From DASSUC01 sp035649895 (GTDB taxonomy: Bacteria > Actinomycetota > Actinomycetes > Mycobacteriales > Micromonosporaceae): DNA of 15,765 bases. The translations under genes were made by a program, and so were the position numbers. Of the stretch, positions 1-10,600 are shown piece after piece. The notes under the pieces were generated by a model, which was not told the origin of the DNA, ran no database searches, and saw only the letters and a list, made by a program, of their open reading frames with translations. The stretch is from the NCBI GenBank assembly GCA_035649895.1, contig DASRIS010000143.1, positions 1-15,765 on the forward strand, written 5' to 3'. The stretch's first letter is position 1. Each line of letters starts with the position of its first letter.

Positions 1-1
1 C

Positions 2-1642
2 GTCGACTTCGCGCCACTCCAGAGACCGGTCATCGCCAACTGCACCGGACTGCCCTATGTGGACGGTGAGGTCCGCCAGATGCTCGCGGCCCAGCTGGTC
101 GAGCCCGTGCGTTGGGAACGCAGCGTACGCTACCTCGTCGAGCTGGGCGTGGACACCATCGAGGAGGTGGGCCCAGGGCGGGTGCTCACCAGGCTGGTCG
201 AGAAGATCCGGAGCCGGCCCGCCCCGAGCGCCACTCCGTCACGGCCCACCCCCGACCGCGGACGTAAGGTCGTGGCCAGCGCCGGCACCACGCTGGGCAG
301 TGCCGAGTTCCGCCAGGCCTACGGGCTCCGCCACGCATACGTGTGCGGCTCGATGTATCGAGGGATAGCGTCGACAGATCTCGTGATCCGGGCCTGCCGG
401 GCCGGCGTGCTCGCCTTCTTCGGCGCCGGCGGCCTGCCTGCGCAGCACGTCGCCGACGCGGTGGCGCGGATCCGGGCGGAAGTGGGCGAGCAGGCCGTCT
501 TCGGAGTGAGCATGGTGCACGACCCGATCCTGCCCGACAACGAGCAGCGGCTCGTGGAGACGCTGCTCGCCACCGGAGTACCGGTCATCGAGGCCTCCGC
601 CTTCGTAAAGGTGACGCCGGCGCTTGTCCGCTACCGGCTGGCGGGCCTGGCCAGGGCGGCTGACGGCTCGACCGTGGTCGGCAACCGGATCATCGCGAAG
701 CTGTCCCGCCCCGAGGTGGCAGAAGGCTTCCTCACGCCCGCCCCGCAGCGGATCGTCGACGCGCTGCTGGCCAGCGGCGCGATAACCCGGGAGCAGGCGG
801 GTCTCGCGGCGGACGTGCCGATGGCCGATGACATCTGCGTGGAAGGGGACTGCGGTGGCCGTACCGACCGCCGGGGCTTCCTGGTGCTGCTGCCCGCGAT
901 CCGGGCGCTCGGCGCGCGGCTCAGCGCGGCCCACGGATACCCCCGTCCGGTCCGGGTCGGTGCGGCTGGAGGTATCGGTACGCCCCAGGCGGCCGCGGCG
1001 GCGTTCCTGCTCGGAGCCGACTTCATCGTCACGGGGTCGATCAACCTGTGTACGGCCGAGTCTGGAACGAGCGCCGTCGTCAAGGACATGCTGCAGCGGA
1101 TCGACGTCCAGGACACCGACTACGCACCGGCCGGCGACATGTTCGAGCTCGGCGCCTCGGTGCAGGTCCTCAGACGGGGCGTCTTCTTCCCGGCCCGGGC
1201 ACGCAAGCTGCACGAGCTCTACCGCCGCTTTGACAGCCTCGACGACATCGACGCGGCCACCCGGCAGCAGATCGAGGAACGGTACTTCCGCCGTACGTTC
1301 GACGAGGTATGGCAGGAGACGCGCGCCTACCTCGCGGCCCATGACACCCGGGCAGTCGCCCAGGCCGAGACCAGCCCGAAGCACAAGATGGCGCTGGTGT
1401 TCCGCTGGTACCTCGGGCACAGCGAGCGGGCGGCGATGGAGGGGCGCGAGGCCGACCGCCTGGACTTCCAGGTCCACTGTGGTCCCGCCCTGGGCGCGTT
1501 CAACCAGTGGGTCACCGGCACTGAGCTGGAGCGGTGGCAGGACCGCCATGTCGACGACATAGCCGAGAAGATCATGGTTGGCGCGGCCGGGTACCTGCGG
1601 CGGCGCTACGACGAGCTCGGTCTGGCGGGTGACCAGCCATGA
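2..1642 (+). CDS. Trans-acting malonyl acyltransferase / PfaD-type enoyl reductase didomain protein (5' partial)
   Basis: The frame is open to the left window edge from base 2; the GTG at 59 lies inside the AT fold and is not the start. 546 residues are visible. Residues about 1-72 are the C-terminal part of a FabD-like malonyl-CoA:ACP transacylase, ending in the E-V-G-P-G-x-V-L-T motif (nt 164-190). After a short linker, residues about 90-530 match the PfaD/2-nitropropane dioxygenase-like flavin enoyl reductases of trans-AT and polyunsaturated fatty acid PKSs: F-F-G-A-G-G-L-P near nt 416-442, A-D-D-I-C-V-E-G-D near 824-850, and the FMN-binding G-G-I-G-T-P with G-A-D-F-I-V-T-G-S near 968-1042. 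Known for the family: the AT loads malonate onto AT-less modules in trans, and the ER reduces ACP-bound enoyl chains. Odd: the signature usually read as S-G-G-H-T-D is C-G-G-R-T-D here (nt 851-868). The stop overlaps the next start (ATGA, 1639-1642), implying translational coupling to the PKS it serves. Confidence 0.93.
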   Translation, partial: VDFAPLQRPVIANCTGLPYVDGEVRQMLAAQLVEPVRWERSVRYLVELGVDTIEEVGPGRVLTRLVEKIRSRPAPSATPSRPTPDRGRKVVASAGTTLGSAEFRQAYGLRHAYVCGSMYRGIASTDLVIRACRAGVLAFFGAGGLPAQHVADAVARIRAEVGEQAVFGVSMVHDPILPDNEQRLVETLLATGVPVIEASAFVKVTPALVRYRLAGLARAADGSTVVGNRIIAKLSRPEVAEGFLTPAPQRIVDALLASGAITREQAGLAADVPMADDICVEGDCGGRTDRRGFLVLLPAIRALGARLSAAHGYPRPVRVGAAGGIGTPQAAAAAFLLGADFIVTGSINLCTAESGTSAVVKDMLQRIDVQDTDYAPAGDMFELGASVQVLRRGVFFPARARKLHELYRRFDSLDDIDAATRQQIEERYFRRTFDEVWQETRAYLAAHDTRAVAQAETSPKHKMALVFRWYLGHSERAAMEGREADRLDFQVHCGPALGAFNQWVTGTELERWQDRHVDDIAEKIMVGAAGYLRRRYDELGLAGDQP

Positions 1643-4600
1643 CGGACGCGCAGCCCGACCGTGTCGCGGTGGTAGGCATCGGCTGCCGGCTGCCGGCCGC
1701 CGCGGACCATCGCCGGTACTACGCCAACCTCCTGGCGGGGCGCGATGCGATCCGTGAGATCGGCGCGGACAGGTGGGACCCGGCCCGCTACTACTCACCC
1801 GACCCGCTGGCTCCCGGCCGCAGCACCAGCAAGTGGTGCGGTGTCGTTGAGGACCCGTACGCGTTCGACCACGAGTTCTTCCAGATGTCCCCGCGGGAGG
1901 CCGCCCTGACCGACCCGCAGCAGCGGCTGCTGCTGCAGGAGGCCTGGCGGTGCGTCGAGGACTCCGGGACGGCACTGGCCGACCTGCGGCGGCTACGTAC
2001 CGGCGTCTTCGTCGGCGTCATGGGACGTGACCACCTTCAGCAGGTGTCAGCTCCGTCCGCGCAGGTGCACGGCCACTCGGCGGCCGGCGCCTACGACAGC
2101 ATGCTCGCCAACCGGGTCTCCCACGCGCTCGGGCTGTCCGGGCCGAGCATGTCGGTCGACGCGGCCTGCGCGTCCTCGCTGGTCGCCGTCCAGCTGGGAG
2201 TGCAGGCGCTCGTGGCGGGCGAGGCCGATGCCGTGCTCGCCGGGGGAGTGAGCCTCAACCTGCACCCGTGGAAGTACATCTCGTTCTCCAAGGCACGGAT
2301 GCTCAGCCCGCGCGGGCAATGCCGGACGTTCGACAGCCGGGCCGACGGGTACGTGCCCGGCGACGGGGTCGCGGTCGTCATGCTGCGCCGCCTCACCGAC
2401 GCCGTCCGCGACGGGGACCACATCTACGGGGTCATCGCGGGCGTGGCGGTCAACCATGCCGGCCGGCGCCATACCATCACCGCCCCTACGGTCGAGTCCC
2501 AGCGCGCGGTGGTGTGCGCCGCGATGGCACACGCCACGTTCGACCCGAGATCAGTGACCTATGTGGAGGCCCACGGGACCGGCACGTCGCTCGGCGACCC
2601 CATAGAGATAGCCGCGCTGCGTGAGGCGTTCGCGGCAGGACCGGTCGACCAGCCGTGGTGCACGGTCGGCTCCGTCAAGCCCAACATCGGCCATCTGGAG
2701 GCCGCGGCCGGTGTCGCCGGGCTGATAAAGGTCCTGATGATGCTGGGCGGCAGGCAGGTCCCGCCAAGCATCCACCTGGACGTGCTCAACCCGCTGGTCG
2801 AGCTTTGGGGCACCCCGTTCACCGTGACCCGGCAGGTGCAGCGGTGGCGGGCAGCCGAGCGCGGCGCGCCGCTTCGGGCCGGCGTCAGCTCCTTCGGGAT
2901 GGGCGGGGTGAACGCGCACGCCTGTGTCGAGGAGTACCGGCCAGCGCGGCGGGCAGGTCCCGCGTCCATCCCCCCACCCGCTGCCGCCCCACCCGCTGCG
3001 TCCCTGGGCGCCCTGTCCCTGGCCGCTCCGGCCCCGCCCGACCAGCTGCCGTTCGTCCTGTCGGCGAGGACGCCGGCCGCGCTCGGTCGGCTGGTGCGGC
3101 AGTGGCGTGCGGCCAGCCCGCTGGACCCGCGCCTCGACCTGGCATCCGTGTGCCGGACCCTGACGATGGGGCGGGAGGCGTTCGGCGTACGGTTCGCGGT
3201 CCTGGCGGGTTCGGCGCAGGACATCACCGCCGCTCTGGCCGATGTGGAGCCCGAGGCACTGGTCCCGGTACCGGTCAAGCCGTGGTGGGTCCGGGTGGGC
3301 ACGGCGTACGCACCGACGGCGGTCGACCTGTCCACCGTCCTGTCCGGGGCACTGTTCGCCTCGGTGCTCGACGAGGTCGCCGACGCCGCGACCGGAAGCC
3401 TGCTGCGTGCCCTTCCCCGCACACCGCCCGGCGGGAATACCAACCTACTCCTCACCTACATCACGCTAGAGGTGGTCAGCCGGGCCGGGGTCCAACCGCG
3501 CGGCATCACCGCAGCCGGTGACGGCATGCTCGCCGCACTCGCCTTCGCCGGCGCGATCACGTTGCCGGCCGCGCTGGAGCTGGCCGGCAGCACCGGGGCG
3601 CATACGCCGGACCTGCGCGCCCCACGCGTGGCGCTGGCCGGCCCTGACGGTCATGTCCTGCGACCGTACGCATTGGACGGTGCCTACCTGCGGCGCCTGA
3701 CCCAAGGTGCCCGCCCGGACGATGCGGACCTGGCGGCAGCGTTGACGACCGGCGCTGGACTCGTCCCCGCCCAGCACACGTTCCGGAACAACCTGCAGGA
3801 GTGGAACACCGCCCTGGGCGAGTGCGGGCTCGATGGCCTGCGGATACCGATGGCCGCGCAGGAGCTGCAGGCCGCCCGCCTGTCCCGGCCCGCAGACCGG
3901 CTCGTCTGGCTGCTCGCGGTTACCCACGCGCATGAGCGGCTCAACCGCAAGTGGGGGCTGCCTCGGGCCGGACGGATCCGCGACCCGTACACAGCAGAGC
4001 TGCTGGACCTTCTGGTGGAGGGCGTCTGCCAGCCGGCAGAGCTGGTTGCCGCCCTCACCGGCGTACCGGCGGCGATGGAAACGGCGGCCAGCGCCATGGC
4101 CGAGCGCGCCCCCTCCGCGATCGGGGATGCGCACCGCTTCCCGCTGCTCGCCGCACACAGCGACGCGGCGGCCCAGCAGGCCTGGGACTGGGTCGACGCG
4201 CAGCGCCGGCCGGGGGCCACGCCCGGCCCGGCGCCAGCCCTCCACCACGCCCTCGAGCTCTTCGTGCCCAACGAGACCCCGGGTACGCCGCCAGCGGGTA
4301 CCGGAGGACGGGTCGCGATACGGGGCGCGGGAGACTTCGGCACCGGCCTGTTGGTCGACCTGTGGCGGCTGGGCGTCGACGTCGACTGGACCCGCTTCTG
4401 GGCGGGCAGACCGGGCGGCAAGCTGTCGCTGCCGACATACTCCTTTGAGCCAACGGTGCACCTGCCCGAGCCGCCGCAGACCCGAACGCCTGAGCCACGG
4501 CCCGGAACGCCTGAGCCACGGCCCGGAACGCCTGAGCCGCGGGCTGGAACGCCTGAGACCGGACCGGATGCGGGCGATCCGTCGGGGAACGGGCCCCACG

Positions 4601-7600
4601 CGCCCTGCGAGGCAGAGCTCGTAGAGGCCAGCCACGAGTGGCACGACGGACAGCGACAGGCGGCCGGCACGGATACTCCGGCCACCGTGGTCTTCCTCGT
4701 CGAGCCCGCCGCCGGCGTGGCGACGGCCCTGCCCGCCGCACTGGCCGCCGAGGCGGTGGCGGTGGTCGGACCCGCGGTGGAACCCGCCATCGGGCTGCCG
4801 GTACGCCCCGGCGTTGCGGACGACGTCCAGCACGTTCTGGACAGCGTCCAGGACCGGGGGACCAGCGTCGACGCGGCGGTCATCGTGGCGCCGGAGGTGA
4901 CCATCACGCCGGCAGAGACCACCGAGCCCGGCGCGGACCTGGTGGTAGACACCGCCTTCCTGGTCGCCCAGGCTCTGCTGCGGGCCCGGCGCCCAGCCCG
5001 GCTGGTCATCGCCCAGCCTGGCGAACGCGTACCGGCCGCGGTCGGCGCACTCTCCGGGCTGGCCGCCTGCCTGCCGTACGAAGGCAGTGTGACGGCGACT
5101 GTGCTGCGCACCGGTAGCCCTGTGACCGCCGAGGCGACCTGGCACCGGATCGCCGCGGAGCTACGCACACCGGTCGCGGAGCGCGAGGTGCGGTATCTCG
5201 CTGACCGCCGGCAGGTACGGCGTGCCCGGCCCGCTATGCCGCCGGGCCTGGCTATGCCGCTAGGCCCTGGTAAGCCGTCCGGACCCGCCATGCCGCCGGG
5301 CTCGGCCATGCCGCCGGGCTCGGCCATGCCGCCGGGCCGCGAGTCGACTACGGCAACGGCGGTCGCCGTCCGGCCGGGCGGCACCTATCTCGTCACCGGT
5401 GGTGCGGGCGGACTGGGCCGCATCATCGCGACCCACCTGCTGCGGGTGCCCGACACCAGCGTGGTCCTCGCCGGTCGCTCCGCACGGCCGGACCACCTGA
5501 TCGCCGAGGTCTGCGCCGCGGCGGGCGCGGACCCCGACCGCGCCGACTACATGACAGCCGACCTCACCTGCCCGGCGGCGGTCCAGGCGCTGGTCGCTCA
5601 CGTGACGCAGAGGTTCGGCCGGCTCCACGGCGTCGTCCACGCCGCCGGCCTGGTCCACGACCGGTACCTGGCCGGCAAGTCCCTCGCTGAGATCCACGCG
5701 GTCCTGGCTCCGAAGGTCACCGGCACGCGGCTGCTCGACGCCGCGACCGCCGATACCCTCCTGGACTGGGTCGTGTTGTTCTCCTCCACCGTCGCCGTCA
5801 CCGGAAACGCCGGCCAGGCCGACTACGCGGTGGCAAACGCCTACCTGGCCGAGTTCGCCGAAGCCCGGCAGGCCAAGGTCGCCGCAGGCGTACGCCATGG
5901 CGTCACCGTCACCATCGACTGGCCACTGTGGGCAGAGGGCGGTATGGCCGCCGGCGAGCAGGTGGCGTCGGTGTTCCGGGCCGGCGGTGGCCTGGTCGCG
6001 ATGCCGACCGCCCGTGGGCTGGCGGTGTTCGACGAGGCGCTGACCCGCTCTGGCCGGCGCACCGTGCTCTACGGCCGCCGGTCGCGGATCGGCAGCCTGC
6101 TCGCCCCACCATCGCGGGAGCTGTCCGAACAGGACGGCGTGGACCGGCGACCGGTACCGACCGAGGTCGCCACCGCCTACCTCAAGTCAGTCTTTGGCGC
6201 GCTGCTCGACATCGCCGGGCCGGATCTCGACGAGCACGCCGGGCTGGACTCCTACGGTATCGACTCCATCTTCATCGGCCAGTTCACGGCACGCCTGGAG
6301 CAGGATCTCGGCGCGGTCTCCCACACACTGCTGTTCGAGTGCCGCACTCTTGCGCAGGCGGCGGCGCGTATCGCGACCCAGCACCCGGACGCGCTGCGGT
6401 CACTGGCCGCGCCGCCGCCACCGGCCAGCCCACTGGCGTCCGCCGTCCCAGCAGGCGGCCAGGGGCCGAGCGTGAGCCGGTCGACCGGTCCGGGGGCCAC
6501 GGCTGGGCCTGTCCCGGTCGCCGTCATAGGACTCGCCGGCCGCTACCCCGGCGCAGACGACGTCGCCACCTTCTGGCGCAACCTGAGCGGCGGGCGGGAC
6601 TGCGTCACCGCCATCCCGACCGGACGGTGGGAGCAGTACCGGCGTGCGCCCGCCAGCGCCGGTGGCGCGAACGAGATGTACTGCCCGTGGGGTGGGTTCC
6701 TCGCCGGTGTAGATCAGTTCGACCCCTTGTTCTTCCAGATCTCCCCGCGTGATGCGGAGCTGATGGACCCGCAGGAACGGCTGTTCCTGCAGACCGCCTG
6801 GCACGCGCTGGAGGACGCGGGATACCCGCCTTGGCGCCTCGGCGACCCGAGCCACCACGGCGACCGCAGCGTCGGGGTCTTCGTCGGCGTAACGACCCAG
6901 ACCTACCTGCTGTGGGGCCCGGACCTGTACAGCTCAGGGCAGGACGCCATCCCGACGTCCACGCCGTGGTCGATCGCCAACCGGGTGTCGTACGCGTTGG
7001 ACCTGCACGGTCCCAGCATGCCGGTCGATACGGCGTGCGCCTCGTCGCTGACCGCTATCCACCTGGCCTGCGCCAGCCTGGCGGCCGGCGAATGCCGGCT
7101 GGCCCTCGCCGGTGGGGTCAACCTCTACCTGCACCCCAGCAAGTACGAGTGGCTGTGCCAGATGCGGATGCTCTCGCCCACCGGCCGGTGCCACCCGTTC
7201 GGCGACGGCGCGGACGGCTTCGTACCCGGCGAAGGCGTGGGCGCAGTGGTGCTCAAGCCGTTGGCGGACGCGCTGGCCCACGGCGACAAGGTTCTCGGCG
7301 TGGTCCGGGGCACCGCAACCAACCACGGCGGGCGTACCAGCGGCTTCACGGTCCCCAACCCCAACGCCCAGGCGCGGCTGGTGGAGGCGGCCCTGCACTC
7401 GGCCGGTCTGGCCGCGTCCTCAGTGACCTATGTGGAGGCTCACGGCACCGGAACGGCGCTGGGGGACCCGGTCGAGGTGGCCGGGCTGAGCAGTACCTAC
7501 GGCACGGCCGCCGCTGGCACGCCGCCGTGCGCGATCGGCTCGGTCAAGTCGAACATCGGGCACCTCGAGTCGGCGGCGGGTATCGCAGGCGTGACAAAGG

Positions 7601-10600
7601 TTCTGCTGCAGATGCGGCACCGCACCCTCGCCGCCTCCCTGCATGCGCAGCGGCTCAACCCGCGTATCGACCTGGCCGGCACGCGGCTGCAGGTCCAGCG
7701 CGAAGCCGCGGCCTGGGCGCCGGTCGACCACGACGGGCAGCCGATGCCCCTGCGGGCGGCGGTAAGCTCCTTCGGTGCGGGCGGCACCAACGCCCACATC
7801 GTCATCGAGGAGCCACCGCCGGCCGCCGACACGAGCGACGGGCAGGACACGGACCAGCCATCCGCCGAACATCTGGTCCCGCTGTCGGCCCGCGACGGGC
7901 AGCGCCTTCGGGAGCACTGCGCGAACATCGCCAGCCACCTACGTGCCGACCGGTCCGTTGGCCTGGCCGACATCGCGTACCAGCTGCAGGTGCGCCGCGA
8001 GCCGATGCAGGAACGGGTCGCCTTCCTGGTCGGCACCGTGGCTGACCTGGTGCGCGCCCTCGGCGAGGCGGCCGACCCCGACGGCGCGACAGGCCACGTC
8101 CGGACCTGGCGCACCTTCCGCACGGGCAAGGGGAACGCGGACGAAGGCCGGGCACTACGCGACAACGTCGACCGGGCGCTGCGCGAACAGGATCTCGCCG
8201 CGCTCGCCGAAGCGTGGGTGGCGGGCGCCGACGTGCCCTGGCAGAACCTGCACGAGCATCCCCGCAGGCACATCGAGCTGCCCGGCTACCCGTTCGCGCG
8301 GGAGCGCTACTGGCTGGCCGACCCGCCACCGGCGACCGAGCCAGCCAGCCATCCGTTCGTCGGCGCTGTGGTGGAGCCCGGCGCGCACGTCACGACCACG
8401 TTGCGGGCAGAGGAGCCCCTCCTCGCCGACCACCATGTCGACGGTGTGCCGGTCTTCCCGGCGGTCGGGTACCTGGAGCTCGTGCGGGCCGCGATGCGGG
8501 TACGCCCGCAGCAGCCGGACCGGGTGCTCGTCTTCCGCAGCAACGTGTGGTCGTATCCGATCACCGTGCCCGCGGCCACCCAGGTGCACGTGCACCTCGA
8601 GACCGCGAACGAGTCCACCGCGTACCGGGTGTATGGGCTCGACGCCGGCCAGCCGGTCACTCATGCCGAGGGGCGCGTTGACATCGTTGCAGCGCCGCCG
8701 CCCGCCGCCGTCGATCTCGACGCGGCACGGCGGCGGTGCCCGCGCCCGGTGGACCCGGCCGGCTTCTACCGCCGCATCCACCAGCTGGGTCTCCAGCTCG
8801 GCCCCGGCTACCAGGGCATCCGGCAGCTCCGGGTCGGCGACGGCGAGGCGGTCAGCGAGATCCGCCTGCCCGAGCAGCTCCGGCCGGAAAGCCACCATTT
8901 CGTCCTGCACCCCGCGATGTTCGACGCGATGCTGCAGGCCTCGTTGTGGCTCGTCGACCAGCGCAGCGACCAGCTGCACCTGCCGTACATGATCGGTTCT
9001 GTCGAGATCGCCCGGCCGACACCGGAACACGCCATCGCGCATGTCCGGATCGTGTCGTCAACCGGCAGCGCCCACAAGGTCGCGGTCGATGTGGTCACCC
9101 CGCTGGGCGCACCGGTCCTCGCCGTGCGGGACTTCTGGCTACGCCCGTGGCGACCGCCTGCGGCCCCTGCGCACCCGGCCGGCGAGCCGGCTCCCGTTGC
9201 GCCTGCACGCCTGGCCGGTGAGCCGGCAGGTGTCACGCTGTTCCGGCCGCAGTGGCAAGCCGTCCCAGCTGTTCCTGCACAGGTAGCAGGCGGACGGCTG
9301 ATGGTCCGGGCACCGGACGACACCACGGCGCGCACGATCGCGGCGGCGGTGGCCGACCTCGACCCAGCTGGGCCGGTGACCGCGCCGACGGGCTCGGCGC
9401 GTGACCCCGCGGCACTCCTCGCGTCCATGCCGGCGCAGCCTCTCACGGTCGTGTACGCGCTGCCCAGGCGCGGCTTCGACGGTGGCGTGGACGCGGTCGA
9501 ACAGCAGCTGGCGGACGGTCCTGAGGCGCTGCTTCCGTTGCTCCAGGCCATTCTGGCGGACCCGGACAAGCGGCGGGTACGGATGCTGTGCGCCTTCCCG
9601 GGTGCCACCACAGGACAGCCTGCCTACAGCGCGCTCGGCGGACTACTGCGAACGGCGGTCAGGGAGAACCGGCGACTGTCCTACCGGCTCGTCGAGGTTC
9701 CTGCCGACGCCGATGCCGCGGCACTAGCGGAGGTGGTCAGCGTCGAGCTGAGGTCGCGCTGGGAGACCGACCGGGAGATCCGCTACGGCGACCGGGCACG
9801 GGCTGGCGGGGCACGGCAGGTGCGACGCTGGCGACGCGCTCCGTTCGTCCCGGGCGTCCCGTTCGTTCCCGCACGGCGGCATACCCAACCGTCCCCCGTC
9901 TATCTCATCACCGGTGGCCTGGGCGGCCTGGCCCGCTTGGTGAGTGAGCACCTCGCCCGCACCGAGCAGGCACGGATGGTGCTCGTCGGTCGTAGGCCGG
10001 GGGAGACCGCAGGAAGCGTCGCCGCCATCGACGCGGTAATGCGCGCCGGTGGCGCGGCCAGGTACGTGCGCACCGACATAGCAACCGAAGCGGGTGCGGC
10101 CGAAGCAGTGGCTACGGCACTCGCTGGGTACGGTCGGCTCGATGGTGTGGTGCACTGCGCCGCCGTACTCGCCGACGACTACCTCATCAGGCTGGACCCG
10201 GTCCGGCTGCGGCAGGTGGTCGAGCCCAAGGCGCTGGGCGCCCTGCACCTGGACCAGGCGACCCGACACCTCGATCTGCGGCTCTTCGTGGTCTTCTCCT
10301 CGATCGCCGGCGCCATCGGCACGGTCGGCCAGGCCAACTACGCGTACGCTAACGCGTTCCTCGATGGCTTCGCCTCCTGGCGCGAAGGGCTGGTCGCCGC
10401 AGGGGAACGGTCCGGCACCACAATCGCGATCGGCTGGCCACTGTGGCGCGACGGCGGCATGGGCGCCGACAGCGAGGTCCGTTCCGCCCTGGGGTCCACA
10501 TTCGGCATCCAGCCAATGACAACGGAGCTGGGGCTGGCGACCTTCGAAGCGATCCTGGCCGGACCGGGCGGTCCGGTGGTCGTGGTCCCGGGAGACGGGC

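Noticed and set aside
59..61. GTG as the true start of gene 1
   Set aside because: The AT fold continues in frame upstream to the window edge, so the gene starts outside the window.
239..1975. Long minus-strand open frame opposite the AT-ER gene
   Set aside because: It is Arg/Pro/Gly-rich low-complexity translation typical of antisense frames in high-GC DNA, with no domain, and it overlaps a clear PfaD gene.
2551..2570. Twenty-base identity between KS1 and KS2 (second copy at 7420-7439)
   Set aside because: It covers a highly conserved KS motif under strong codon bias; flanks diverge, so gene conversion is not needed to explain it.
4486..5337. Repeats as a possible CRISPR array
   Set aside because: The units are directly adjacent, in frame and without spacers; they are coding tandem repeats.
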